This document shows, piece after piece, positions 28,622 through 38,667 of a stretch of 64,000 nucleotides of DNA (positions are counted from its first letter, which is position 1; every line of letters starts with the position of its first letter). The notes under the pieces were generated by a model. That model did not search any database. It was not told the origin of the DNA and saw nothing but the letters and a program-made list of their open reading frames with translations. The position numbers were made by a program, and so were the translations under genes. Origin of the DNA: Leptospira andrefontaineae (GTDB taxonomy: Bacteria > Spirochaetota > Leptospiria > Leptospirales > Leptospiraceae); NCBI RefSeq assembly GCF_004770105.1, contig NZ_RQEY01000001.1, forward strand, positions 261,860-325,859, given 5' to 3'.

Positions 28622-30109
28622 ATGAAACGCCTATTACCCTTACTTCTTTTATTTCTATGGACCTGTTCCAATCCTTCTTCCAAATCACCGATGGCGCTTT
28701 TAGGCGGAACTGCCTCCACGAGTAGCCCCAATTTTGAGATCAGTTCCCCTTCAGAAGGAGACGTTCTGTCCGTCTACCAATTCGACCTGGGAATCACAAG
28801 CGCAAGCTCAGGGACTTACGAAGTTTTCCTGAACGAAACTAAGGAAACACAATTAGAAAGCGAAACCGCTGAATTCCAAATTGCGAGCCTCAAACCAAAA
28901 AGAGGACAAAACACTCTCAAAGTTGTATTAACAAATGAAGAAGGTAACGTACTAGAAAAATCCGTTTCCTTCTACTTTGGAAACAAACTAACAGCGGGCG
29001 GATCACATTCAGGATTTATAATAGATGGATCCGTTTATACCTGTGGCAGAAATAATAAAGGCCAACTCGGAACGGGATTTTCAGAAGGAGATACAAGTAA
29101 TCCGAATATAGTAAAACTTACTTCTATCTCCGGCATCGTAAGCATTTCATTTAACCAAAACAATTCATTAGCGATCAAAGATGATGGAAAAGTGTATACC
29201 TGGGGAGCAAACGCGCAAGGGCAACTAGGGCTCGGAAACACAACTGAACTTGCGGTGGGAACCGCAGGAAATCCTGCCGCGCAAACACCTCCCACTGAAG
29301 TGCCTGGTATCTCTGACGCAGTGATGGGAGCGTTCGGTTTCAATCATGCAGTCATTCTAAAGTCTGATGGAACAGTAGTTGCGTTTGGACAAAATAATGT
29401 GGGTCAATTAGGGAATGCGGATCCGGCTATTACATCCACAACAGTCTCTTCTAATCCTGTGCTCGTAGTTGGGCTTACGAATATTATCCAGGTAATTGCG
29501 GGCTCTCAACATTCTGCCGCTTTAGATTCGAACGGAGATGTATATGTTTGGGGAAGGAATCAGTACGGAAATTTAGGAAACGGAACTACGTCCACTTCGA
29601 CAGCTATCTCCTCGACTCCGACAAAGGTTCCTGGGCTTACCGGTATAAAACATATCGCAAACGGAAGAGATCATATTCTTGCATTAAAAAGTGACGGAAC
29701 AGTTTTCGCTTGGGGATTAAATGCAAGCGGTCAATTGGGGATCGGAAATCAAGACAGCCCTAAAAATTCTCCATTACAAGTAAATAATATAACAAATGCG
29801 ATCCGAGTATTCGCGGGCGGAACCCAAAGTTTTGCCCTGCTCTCCGACGGAAGTATCCAAGGCTGGGGAGAAAATGGACAAGGCAATTTAGGAAACCCAG
29901 ATGCTGCAACTAAAGTCACTGAACCCAACTTAAGCGTGGTCGGAATTGCAAAAGGATCCAGCTTAGGGATAGGTGCACTTCATGGTTTTGTGTTATTGCC
30001 GGATCACTCTGTTTATGGTTGGGGCTGGAACTTTAGAGGTTCTTTAGGAAGACCTGATCTACAAGATTCCTGGGCTGCCAAAACTCCTGTTGCTTTAACA
30101 TTTCCGTAA
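28622..30109 (+). CDS. RCC1-repeat lipoprotein
   Basis: 495 aa. Signal peptide with lipobox LWTC (Cys 15). An Ig-like domain (about residues 35-115) precedes seven-bladed RCC1-type repeats: recurring G-x-x-x-x-x-x-x-DG-x-V-x-x-WG-x-N-x-x-GQLG (YTCGRNNKGQLG, YTWGANAQGQLG, VAFGQNNVGQLG, YVWGRNQYGNLG, FAWGLNASGQLG, QGWGENGQGNLG, YGWGWNFRGSLG). Bacterial RCC1 proteins are surface or secreted beta-propellers with varied or unknown partners. The stop is 5 bp from the start of the di-heme gene, so they form an operon. Confidence 0.88.
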   Translation: MKRLLPLLLLFLWTCSNPSSKSPMALLGGTASTSSPNFEISSPSEGDVLSVYQFDLGITSASSGTYEVFLNETKETQLESETAEFQIASLKPKRGQNTLKVVLTNEEGNVLEKSVSFYFGNKLTAGGSHSGFIIDGSVYTCGRNNKGQLGTGFSEGDTSNPNIVKLTSISGIVSISFNQNNSLAIKDDGKVYTWGANAQGQLGLGNTTELAVGTAGNPAAQTPPTEVPGISDAVMGAFGFNHAVILKSDGTVVAFGQNNVGQLGNADPAITSTTVSSNPVLVVGLTNIIQVIAGSQHSAALDSNGDVYVWGRNQYGNLGNGTTSTSTAISSTPTKVPGLTGIKHIANGRDHILALKSDGTVFAWGLNASGQLGIGNQDSPKNSPLQVNNITNAIRVFAGGTQSFALLSDGSIQGWGENGQGNLGNPDAATKVTEPNLSVVGIAKGSSLGIGALHGFVLLPDHSVYGWGWNFRGSLGRPDLQDSWAAKTPVALTFP

Positions 30110-30114
30110 GATAA

Positions 30115-31578
30115 GTGGAATTCCATATAAAAAGCGCCCTATTATTATTTTCTGTTTTTCTAATAGGATGTTCCGAATTCGGAAAACAAATTTTCGGAAA
30201 TGAGAACTGTAATCCCCAAGATTTAGCCTGCGGATTCTCGGAGATATATCCATTGGTCTCCGTTTCTGGAGATCAAATAGGGTCCTGGGAATACGAAGAA
30301 GGAGAAGAATTATCCGGAGGTAAAGATATGACCTCTTACGATTTTACTTCGAGGGCTTATTTACAATTTGCACCAGGCCTTCCTTTGGATAAAATTTCAG
30401 ATTTTACTGTAGGACAATCAGTCTTCGAAGTTCCTTGGGAAAATTCCAGCTCCGGCCAAATAGACAGGAGAGGGCTTGGGCCATTATTCAATGCAAATTC
30501 CTGTTTGGCATGCCATATAGGAAATGGGATCGGAAAAGTACCATCCGGACCGACTGAGACAATGTTCACTGCATTAGTAAGGCTCAGTAACGATCCAAAT
30601 TATGGAGGCCAATTCCAACCATTTTCAATCGGCGGTGTCCCGGCGGAGGGGAAGGCATCCGTTTCTTATACCCAAGTCAATGGGGTTTTTCAAGATGGAA
30701 CTTCTTATACATTAAGAAAGCCTAAAGTAGAATTTTCGGATCTGAATTACGGACCATTAGTTTCAGATGGAGAAATATATTCACTTAGAAATACTTCCAA
30801 GGTGATCGGAATGGGATTATTGGAAGCAATCCCAGACGAAACATTATTATCATTACAAGATGAGTATGATTCCAATTTGGACGGAATTTCAGGAAGAGTC
30901 AATTTGGTTCCGGACATTGCAACGGGAACAAACAAAATAGGAAGATTCGGCTGGAAAGCGAATGAACCCAACTTAAAACAACAAGGTTCTCGTGCATTTT
31001 TAGAAGATATTGGAGTGACAAGCCCGCTTTTTCCTTTCAAGAACTGCACTCCCGGGCAGAGTGCATGTGATTCTTCTCCTCACGGAACCTTACCAGAGTT
31101 GAATCCCACTAAAATAGATATGATGGTAAAATATATGAGGCTGATCGCTGTCCCAGCAAGAAGATCACCTTCTTCTTCCGAGATTATCGCAGGCAAACGT
31201 ATTTTTTTCCAAGCAGGCTGTCATTCTTGCCATATTTCTAAATTAGTAACTGGTAATATTTCCGGTGCTCCTGAAATATCGGGACAAACTATCCGGCCTT
31301 ATACTGATCTTTTATTGCATGATATGGGAGAAGGTCTTAAAGACGGAAGACCGGATCATTTAGCTTCCGGAAGAGAATGGAGAACTCCTCCTCTATGGGG
31401 AATCGGTTTGGTTTCTAAGGTAAACGAAACATTACAATTATTGCATGATGGAAGAGCGGAAAGTTTTATGGAAGCGGTTCTCTGGCATGGAGGAGAAGCA
31501 GAAAGAAGCAAACAGTACGTATTGGGACTTTCTTCTTCTCAAAGAGTCCAATTAGTCAAATTTTTAGAGTCACTTTAA
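30115..31578 (+). CDS. Di-heme oxidoreductase lipoprotein (DUF1111 family)
   Basis: 487 aa, GTG start at 30115 directly after an in-frame TAA, so no earlier start exists. Signal peptide with lipobox LIGC (Cys19). Two heme c motifs: CLACH (C130, C133, H134) and CHSCH (C369, C372, H373). Family members resemble the MauG/bacterial di-heme peroxidase fold. Probably a periplasmic or outer-membrane redox enzyme; needs cytochrome c maturation. Pairs with the RCC1 lipoprotein upstream. Its 3' end overlaps the convergent kinase gene by 9 bp. Confidence 0.87.
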   Translation: MEFHIKSALLLFSVFLIGCSEFGKQIFGNENCNPQDLACGFSEIYPLVSVSGDQIGSWEYEEGEELSGGKDMTSYDFTSRAYLQFAPGLPLDKISDFTVGQSVFEVPWENSSSGQIDRRGLGPLFNANSCLACHIGNGIGKVPSGPTETMFTALVRLSNDPNYGGQFQPFSIGGVPAEGKASVSYTQVNGVFQDGTSYTLRKPKVEFSDLNYGPLVSDGEIYSLRNTSKVIGMGLLEAIPDETLLSLQDEYDSNLDGISGRVNLVPDIATGTNKIGRFGWKANEPNLKQQGSRAFLEDIGVTSPLFPFKNCTPGQSACDSSPHGTLPELNPTKIDMMVKYMRLIAVPARRSPSSSEIIAGKRIFFQAGCHSCHISKLVTGNISGAPEISGQTIRPYTDLLLHDMGEGLKDGRPDHLASGREWRTPPLWGIGLVSKVNETLQLLHDGRAESFMEAVLWHGGEAERSKQYVLGLSSSQRVQLVKFLESL

Positions 31579-33624
31579 TTTAGGATCTTGCCCAGGCAAA
31601 GTAAAGAAGAAGGTTGCGCCCTCTCCTTCTTTGGATTCCGCCCAAACTTTTCCTCCATGTCGGGACGCGATCCTTTTTACTATAGCGAGACCTACTCCTG
31701 TTCCTTCAAATTCAGAATTGGAATGTAATCGTTGGAAAACCCCAAATAGTTTATGATAGTATTGCATATTGAAACCAGCACCATTATCTTTGATATAGAA
31801 AACGGTTCCTTCTTCGGATTCCTCCGAACCGATTTGAATGATAGGCGATTCTGATTTTTTAGTATATTTAATAGCATTCGAGATCAAATTCACCCAAAGT
31901 TGACGTACCGCAGGTTGGTCTGCTCTTACATTCGGAATGTCCTGTATTTCGAAACGGATCTCCCTACCTGGATCCAAGTTTATTAATTCTTTATATACCG
32001 TACTAGCCAATTCCTTCATTGAAATCTCTCTTTCGGCAAGTTCAGTTCTTCCTAATCTGGAAAATTCCAAAAGATCATCCACCAGATGTCCCATCTGCTT
32101 GGCATTTTCTATAATTTTGCCTATAATCCTTTTTCCTTCTGCGTCAAAATTCACCCCGTAATCTTCCATCAAGATTTGAGTAAAACCGCTGATCCCTCGG
32201 ATAGGCGCCCTTAAATCGTGGGAGATTGAATAGGAAAAGGATTCCAATTCTTTGTTTGCAAAGACCAATTGTTCAGTGCGAACTCTTACTCTTTCTTCCA
32301 AATCATTATTCAATAGGCGAATCTCATTCTCGGCCTCTTTACTTGAGGTGATATCCTGGTGAACTACGATTACCTCTAAGATATTGCCTGCGGTGTTTTT
32401 AATGGGATAAAGCACCATCTGTAGCCAACGATTTCGTCCAGAACTTCCAATCAATTTAGGATCATATGGAAAAGGTTCAGAAATTGCAGGTTCTCCACCG
32501 AATGCTTTTTCTACATAAGGAAAAAACCCGGCTTCCTTGATCTGCGGGTCTTTTAATATATTATAATCGACTAATACGTCCCTTCTTGTAGTCCACATCT
32601 CTTCCCAAGCGAAATTTGTTCCGGTACAAACTCCTTGCGGGTCATAGGTCAATACAGGATAGGGGAATTGTTCCAGAATTGTCCTGAATCTATTCTCACT
32701 TTTAAATAAGTCCATCGTTTTGGAGCTGACTAACTTCTCCAATTCGTGATTCAATTCTGAAAGTTTTCTTTCCGCATCTGTTCTCGCTATATCCGATTTT
32801 TCTAATTGGGTAGCGACAAACCAAACTAGAATAAAAAAGGTCAGTATGATCCCTGTCATCAAGAACCCTACTCCCAATTCCAAACTAACAGGATTCAATC
32901 TATTCAGATAGATACGAAGATAACCGAACAAAACGGGGACGATGATCAGAAAGGGAATTAAAACCCGTGCTAATATCCCGCCGGAACTTTTGCTAGTGAA
33001 CACCTTCATAAATCCGGCGTTCCCATTGATCAAAAGAAGAGCAAAAGAACAGAAAATAAAACTAATGGCAGTATGGATTGCCATAGGAATATAGGAAAGA
33101 ATCCCGTAAAATTCCTGGACTTGATACACGTAACCGATCACGGAAAAAAGTCCGATCAAAAGTACCAAAATACATAAATAATTGGAGATAGAACTTAAAA
33201 CTTCCTTTCGGAACGAGCTTAAGAAAACGGCAGAGCCAAGTACCACAAAATCAAATGCGGCATTTGGAGCCATTCTGTTCGGAATACCTTTTATAATGTC
33301 TTTTGCGATCTTATCCGAAAAAAGGAACTTATCCATTCCAAGGTCAAAACCGCTAATGATAGAATATAACTTAGTAAGGCCTATCAAAAGAACAAATAAC
33401 GCGATCAGACGAACAACACTTCTTGATGTATTTGAATCCGACCGATTTAAGTTGAGATAAAGCGCGAATCCGATTAATACAAAAGAAAGTGCTGACATCG
33501 GATTCATTGCAACCATAGATTCCCTAGGTCGTTTTAAGATCTCAATACCCAATAGCCAGCCGAGTAGAACTAAAGCCCCAATCAATGAAGGAATAAAAAT
33601 TAATACGTTATGCTTACTTTTCAA
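31570..33624 (-). CDS. Membrane PAS-sensor histidine kinase
   Basis: 684 aa. About eight membrane segments in residues 1-270, a short coiled region, a PAS domain (about 305-425), a coiled coil, then HisKA (SYSISHDLRAPIRGISGF; phospho-His in SHDLRAP) and HATPase_c with N box (NLISNAIKYTKK), G1 (DNGAGFN) and G2 (GTGVGLAIVKRIASRHGG). No receiver domain is fused and no response regulator gene is adjacent, so the partner is elsewhere. Input signal unknown. Confidence 0.92.
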   Translation of the reverse strand: MKSKHNVLIFIPSLIGALVLLGWLLGIEILKRPRESMVAMNPMSALSFVLIGFALYLNLNRSDSNTSRSVVRLIALFVLLIGLTKLYSIISGFDLGMDKFLFSDKIAKDIIKGIPNRMAPNAAFDFVVLGSAVFLSSFRKEVLSSISNYLCILVLLIGLFSVIGYVYQVQEFYGILSYIPMAIHTAISFIFCSFALLLINGNAGFMKVFTSKSSGGILARVLIPFLIIVPVLFGYLRIYLNRLNPVSLELGVGFLMTGIILTFFILVWFVATQLEKSDIARTDAERKLSELNHELEKLVSSKTMDLFKSENRFRTILEQFPYPVLTYDPQGVCTGTNFAWEEMWTTRRDVLVDYNILKDPQIKEAGFFPYVEKAFGGEPAISEPFPYDPKLIGSSGRNRWLQMVLYPIKNTAGNILEVIVVHQDITSSKEAENEIRLLNNDLEERVRVRTEQLVFANKELESFSYSISHDLRAPIRGISGFTQILMEDYGVNFDAEGKRIIGKIIENAKQMGHLVDDLLEFSRLGRTELAEREISMKELASTVYKELINLDPGREIRFEIQDIPNVRADQPAVRQLWVNLISNAIKYTKKSESPIIQIGSEESEEGTVFYIKDNGAGFNMQYYHKLFGVFQRLHSNSEFEGTGVGLAIVKRIASRHGGKVWAESKEGEGATFFFTLPGQDPKLK

Positions 33625-33678
33625 GAGAACTTCCGGATATCCTTCGGAAAGAAATTTCTGATTTTAGCTTAGGATATA

Positions 33679-33707
33679 AAAAGGGATTCCGATTTGGAAT
33701 CCCTTTT
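33679..33707. terminator. Bidirectional rho-independent terminator
   Basis: Stem AAAAGGGATTCC / GGAATCCCTTTT, loop GATTT, with A/T tracts on both sides. Serves the DUF1761 gene on the minus strand; it lies upstream of the kinase gene, so it separates their transcription. Confidence 0.85.
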
Positions 33708-33735
33708 TTGTAAATTAGGAATGCGGATCTTTTTA

Positions 33736-34176
33736 CTAAGCAGGCCAAACAGCGAGGATGAGACCGATAGATGCCAAAGAAACCAATGTATACCCTGCAT
33801 TGATAAAAAACAATCTCCACGATCTAGATTCCCAAGCTACGGAACCTAAAAGTTGGGGCAAATAGAAACCTAGCCAAGTATAAAATGCAGCATAAGCTCC
33901 ATACATCCAAGCAGGTCCATCTCCGGGAAGATTCCAAGAAGAAGGTTTCCAAACAAATAAACTATGGGCTAAAACGTACGCTGTTAGAAAAGAACCGATG
34001 ATCATGAGACCCATGGATCTCATCATAGCCTTAGTATCGGGTTCCATATTTTCGTAACCCATCTCTTTTGCCCAAACCTTACCGAAGATCGGACCGAACC
34101 AAAGAAATCCGATCACTACATTTACAAGAACTCCAACCAAAATTGCTAAATAATTTAACGGTATTACCGGTAACAT
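33736..34176 (-). CDS. DUF1761 membrane protein
   Basis: 146 aa with four hydrophobic segments. VNVVIGFLWFGPIFGKVWAKEMG and the later YGAYAAFYTWLGFYLPQ are the DUF1761 pattern. Small integral membrane protein of unknown function. Followed by a strong terminator; flanked by an unrelated phosphatase and kinase, so probably monocistronic. Confidence 0.82.
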   Translation of the reverse strand: MLPVIPLNYLAILVGVLVNVVIGFLWFGPIFGKVWAKEMGYENMEPDTKAMMRSMGLMIIGSFLTAYVLAHSLFVWKPSSWNLPGDGPAWMYGAYAAFYTWLGFYLPQLLGSVAWESRSWRLFFINAGYTLVSLASIGLILAVWPA

Positions 34177-34328
34177 AAAATCTCCTATTTCAGCCCGTGC
34201 TTTTTAACAGAATTTATGAGTCGGTCAAGTAATTTCGAAACCGATCTAAGAAAGAGACTATAGTTATGATTTTTCAGATTGGAAACGGATTCTTCTATAG
34301 CGTCCCTTACGAAAAATATAGGGAATGA

Positions 34329-36467
34329 TTAACCTAAATATTCTAAGACAACCATAGCCATGTCGTCATGAGAACTTTGTTCTTCTTGAGTGAAATGTTG
34401 GATCTTCCCGATCACTGAGTTACAAAAAAGTTCAGGCTCTAATTCTGAAAAGTTTTTGAGAAGATCTAAAAATCTATCGTCACCGTAAAAGTCCCCTTCT
34501 CTGGATCTAGCTTCCGGAAGACCATCGGTGTACAGAATGAGTTTATCGCCCTTAGTCAATTCAGTCTTTAAGGTCTGGTAATTTGGAGTAGATAAGAACT
34601 CGTTGATCGCAATTCCTGAAGGACGATAAGTCTCATGTTTTCCATTAGATTTACGGATCAGTATTGCTTCCGGATGCCCTGCGTTTGCGATCAATATCCT
34701 TCCTGACTCAGGATAAAATGTAATCATGGTAGCAGTCACAAAATTCCCATTTAGTTTTCCCATAAGTTGGGCTCTCATTTTTGCAAGCATGTATCCAGGA
34801 TCGCTTAAATAGTCGGACCAATCCGCAAGAGCCATCTTTACCATGGCAGCCACCATCGCGGCTCCTGTTCCATGTCCGGTAACATCACAAATAAATATTC
34901 CGAGCGCCCTGCCGGTACGATCAGAGATTAGATCTACGAAATCTCCCCCCACATGCAACATAGGAATACATCTGAATGCAATTCTTACATTATGCGCCTT
35001 CGGAAGAATGGAAGGAAGTAGAGAAAATTGGATCTTCCCCGCAATTGCAAGATCCTTTTCGATCAATTTTGCCTTTGCTTCTATATCAAGTTTTTGTTCT
35101 TCTATCGTTTTGGTTCTTTCGATCACCAAGGTTTCCAAAGAATCATTCAAAGTTTTCTGCATTTCCAGATTTTCTTTCTGTGCTTCAAAAATCTTACGCT
35201 GCGCATCTTCTTTTTCTTTTTTGAGAATATTGATCTTATCTGCCAACGCAAATGAGAATATCAATGCAGACATGGAAGAACCGATGTACAATCCATCATC
35301 TGCCCAATTGGAAACTCCTACAAGATTCGCAAATTTTAAAACTACAAACATTCCTGAAATACACAAGAAGCTGAATGCCAATAAGAAGTATCTAGCAGGT
35401 CTGTAATTTTTAAAAAAACAAATGGAAGCTGCGATCAAAACTAAAGAAGGAGCAAGAATACTAAGAGCTAGACTTACTTTTACCGTAAATTCAGGAGGTA
35501 AAAACAAAGGAAAAAATATTAGAAGAGCATGGACTACCCAAGTGAAATGGAGGGAATAATTCAGATAACGATTTATATTCTCTTCCGTATTCAAAAACTT
35601 TTGCGCGAATAACACCAAGGAAGACATACATACTCCGGTAAAGACTACGTACAAATTCCTCTGCAGATCCGGATGTTCAGACCAAAGATATTGGAATCCA
35701 TGTCCGGTTAGTACCAACTGTATCCCGAAAAATCCAAAAATATTGGTAACAAAGAACAAGTAACTGATATCTCGAGTAGATAAGAATATCAATAAATGAT
35801 AAAGGATCATCACACACATGATCCCGTAATACAATCCAAGGCCTAAATTAATATCCGCATTATGATGATAGAATGTCTCAGGACTCCATACGATCAGAGG
35901 AAAAACCAAACCCCCGCTTGTGTTTAGTTTCAGATAAAAAGTACGGGTTTGTTCCGGTTGGAAATCTAATGTATAGATAAAATTTCTATGATTTACTTTC
36001 CGAACTGGATACGGAAAGGCCATCCCACTCGAATTGACTAACTCCTGTTTGCCGGAACTATCCTCCGCAAAGAAGTCTACTCGATCTATATTCGTATAAT
36101 CTATTTCTAAAATTTTTCGGATCTGTGTCTTTTCTGAGTTTTTAAGGGTAATCCTGATCCAATAATCGAAGTTAGTCTGTCCGAAGTTCAACGGATCCAT
36201 ATCCGATTTTTTGAATTTTCCTGAATATTCTCTCGAAGAGACCTTCTCTATTCCTAGACCCTTATTAGAATCTTCTAAAAAGTAGACCTCAGTACTAATT
36301 CTTTTACGTTCTATTTGAGCAGATAAAGGAATGGCCTCCTCTGAAAACAAAGACGAGGCCCAAAAACATAAAATTAGAACTAAAACCCTGAATAGGTACA
36401 TTGGAATACGTTTGTAGGAATATTTTACTCCTCCCTTCTTTAGGAAAGAATAAAATAGCCTTTTCAT
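34329..36467 (-). CDS. 7TMR-DISM receptor with PP2C (SpoIIE-type) phosphatase
   Basis: 712 aa. N-terminal signal/anchor (possible alternative start at 36401, closer to the hydrophobic core). Extracytoplasmic DISM domain (to about 190; NFDYWIRITL), seven-helix membrane domain (to about 400; GLGLYYGIMCVMILYHLLIF), coiled coil (about 415-475), then PP2C-type phosphatase: HVGGDFVDL, ICDVTGHGTGAAMVAAMV, ILYTDGLPEARS, SHDDMAMVVLE. Likely dephosphorylates a partner-switch protein (RsbV-like) in response to a periplasmic ligand. A homologous receptor with a cyclase output lies directly upstream. Confidence 0.93.
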   Translation of the reverse strand: MKRLFYSFLKKGGVKYSYKRIPMYLFRVLVLILCFWASSLFSEEAIPLSAQIERKRISTEVYFLEDSNKGLGIEKVSSREYSGKFKKSDMDPLNFGQTNFDYWIRITLKNSEKTQIRKILEIDYTNIDRVDFFAEDSSGKQELVNSSGMAFPYPVRKVNHRNFIYTLDFQPEQTRTFYLKLNTSGGLVFPLIVWSPETFYHHNADINLGLGLYYGIMCVMILYHLLIFLSTRDISYLFFVTNIFGFFGIQLVLTGHGFQYLWSEHPDLQRNLYVVFTGVCMSSLVLFAQKFLNTEENINRYLNYSLHFTWVVHALLIFFPLFLPPEFTVKVSLALSILAPSLVLIAASICFFKNYRPARYFLLAFSFLCISGMFVVLKFANLVGVSNWADDGLYIGSSMSALIFSFALADKINILKKEKEDAQRKIFEAQKENLEMQKTLNDSLETLVIERTKTIEEQKLDIEAKAKLIEKDLAIAGKIQFSLLPSILPKAHNVRIAFRCIPMLHVGGDFVDLISDRTGRALGIFICDVTGHGTGAAMVAAMVKMALADWSDYLSDPGYMLAKMRAQLMGKLNGNFVTATMITFYPESGRILIANAGHPEAILIRKSNGKHETYRPSGIAINEFLSTPNYQTLKTELTKGDKLILYTDGLPEARSREGDFYGDDRFLDLLKNFSELEPELFCNSVIGKIQHFTQEEQSSHDDMAMVVLEYLG

Positions 36468-36516
36468 GATCCCAATGGCGGATGATTTATCATAACCGGA
36501 TGCCGTTCGGCAGCGG

Positions 36517-38601
36517 CTATTCTTCCACTTCTTCTAATTTACGTTCATGAGTTACAGGGTACAAACGTTTTAAGTAAAGTTGAGTGGCCTTATCATCCGG
36601 GAATATGGAGATAACATTCTCAAACTGATGTTTGGCTTCCTCGAATGAGTTGGAGTAAAATGCCTTCACACCTTTTTCGTAGGGTTCTTTGGTTTTGAGT
36701 TTCAGATCCTGATATTGAGGTTCGTCTCCATCAAACACTTCATAAACGGAAACAGGCTTTTGTTTACCTTTCACTTTTACTCTGTCTAAAAAGCGGAAAT
36801 GGAATTTGCCGTCTTTTTTAACCTCTTCGATTGTACTTTCACTGACTGCAATCCTGGAACCATATACTTTAGTGAGACTTTCTATCCTAGAAGCAAGGTT
36901 GACTGTATCTGAAATCACCGTACCTTCTAATCTTTCCTCCGCTCCGATCGTTCCGAGCATCAAAGAACCTGAATGTATTCCTACTCCAATCTGAATAGGA
37001 ATATAACCTTGGCGATTTCTATGTTCATTATATTCTTTCAAATATCTCTGCATTTCTACGCCGGCGGAAACTGCATCTATTACGTTTCTTTGAAATAACG
37101 CCATAATAGCATCTCCGATAAATTTATCGATAAATCCATTATGTCTTTGGATAATAGGGCTCATCCTGCTTAAATAAGAATTAATGAAGTTGAAATTTTC
37201 AGCAGGAGTCATCTGTTCCGATAATGTAGTGAAAGAACGAATATCGCTGAATAGCACAGCCATTTCTTTTTGGATCTGATCTCCAAGTCTCACATCCAGA
37301 ATGGAGTCCTTCCCTAAATTAGCCAAAAAGTCTTTCGGAACAAATCTAGCATACGATTCCGTGAGGATCTTTTGCATCTCCAATGTTTTTGCCTGAGCTT
37401 CTTCTTTTTCCTTCTTCATAATATTGATACGATCCGCCAAAGCGATGGAGAGAAGAATTACCTCCATAGTAGAACCCAAATATAATCCGTATTCAGTTAA
37501 GAAGGTAGAACCCAATACATTAATAAAACGAAGTACCACAACTGTGCCGGAAACAGTGAGAACTGTGAATGCCAAAAGAAAATAACGCGCAGGACGGAAC
37601 TTCTTCATAAAGCTGATCACTGTAGCGGTAGGAATAAAAATCAAAACCGGGAGAGTCAGAACCAAAGCTAATTTTACTGTAATCTCAGGAGGTAAAACCA
37701 AAGGAGTCAACATGATGAAACCATGGGCAACAACCAGCACCTTCATGGATTTATCCAGCCATCTAGGAACATTCTCCCTTGTATTCAAAAACCTTTTTGT
37801 GAATAAAAGAACCGAGGCCATACAAATTCCGGTGAACACTACATAAAAATTTCTTTGTAAAAAAGGAAATGCAGGCCATAAATATTGGAATCCATGGCCG
37901 GTAAGGACCAACTGAATTCCTAAAAATCCAAGAATATAACATACATAGTAAAAATAACTCACGTCTCTTACTGAGAAGAAGATGAAAATATTATAGAGGA
38001 TCATTACGATCATAACCCCATAATATAAACCTAAACCGTGTTGAACGTCCGCGTTGTATTGGGAGAATGTTTCCTTGTCCCAAAGTGTGAGCGGAATATT
38101 CAAACCACCGCTAGTCCATGTCATTAGATAATAAGTCTTTTGTTGTCCCGGGTCTAACTCGATCTGATAAACGAAGTTCCTATTCTTAAAACTTCTGGCA
38201 GAGAAAGGAAAAAGCATCCCGCTCTCTTCCTTAGAATAAGTGCCGTCCGAATTCGGTTTATAAAATTGTGCAATATCTATATTACTATAATTGATCTCCA
38301 CAAGTTTAGAAACGGATTCGGGAGTATCATTTTCGAATGTTAATCGAAACCAATAATTATAATTTAATTGTCCAAAATCTAATGAATCTTTATCAGATTT
38401 AATGAATTTAGATCTTGTTTCAGGACTGGAAATGTCCTCGAACGTTAATTTTTTTTCAGGATCTTCAAGATAGTAAACGGACTTACCCAGAGGTAATCGT
38501 TCAATATCTTTACTAACGTGGATCTTATCTTCTGCAGATAAAGATGAGCCTGCGAATAACGCTGCGAAAATGATATAGAGAATAAAACTTTTACAATTCA
38601 T
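36517..38601 (-). CDS. 7TMR-DISM receptor with class III adenylyl cyclase
   Basis: 694 aa. Signal peptide (MNCKSFILYIIFAALFAGSS), DISM domain (NYNYWFRLTF), seven-helix domain, coiled coil, then a class III cyclase. Metal-binding Asp in LFSDIRSFTTL and IGDAIMALF, adenine-specifying Lys (IDKFIGD) and Asp (VISDTVN), and transition-state Asn/Arg (VNLASRIE) are all present, so cAMP synthesis is predicted. A TPR-like stretch (KAFYSNSFEEAKHQFENV) ends the protein. The receptor half is clearly homologous to the PP2C gene downstream. Confidence 0.94.
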   Translation of the reverse strand: MNCKSFILYIIFAALFAGSSLSAEDKIHVSKDIERLPLGKSVYYLEDPEKKLTFEDISSPETRSKFIKSDKDSLDFGQLNYNYWFRLTFENDTPESVSKLVEINYSNIDIAQFYKPNSDGTYSKEESGMLFPFSARSFKNRNFVYQIELDPGQQKTYYLMTWTSGGLNIPLTLWDKETFSQYNADVQHGLGLYYGVMIVMILYNIFIFFSVRDVSYFYYVCYILGFLGIQLVLTGHGFQYLWPAFPFLQRNFYVVFTGICMASVLLFTKRFLNTRENVPRWLDKSMKVLVVAHGFIMLTPLVLPPEITVKLALVLTLPVLIFIPTATVISFMKKFRPARYFLLAFTVLTVSGTVVVLRFINVLGSTFLTEYGLYLGSTMEVILLSIALADRINIMKKEKEEAQAKTLEMQKILTESYARFVPKDFLANLGKDSILDVRLGDQIQKEMAVLFSDIRSFTTLSEQMTPAENFNFINSYLSRMSPIIQRHNGFIDKFIGDAIMALFQRNVIDAVSAGVEMQRYLKEYNEHRNRQGYIPIQIGVGIHSGSLMLGTIGAEERLEGTVISDTVNLASRIESLTKVYGSRIAVSESTIEEVKKDGKFHFRFLDRVKVKGKQKPVSVYEVFDGDEPQYQDLKLKTKEPYEKGVKAFYSNSFEEAKHQFENVISIFPDDKATQLYLKRLYPVTHERKLEEVEE

Positions 38602-38667
38602 AAATTACCAAATTTTAAACATTTATTAGATGGACATTTTTCAGATAGAACATCAGATATGTGACGA

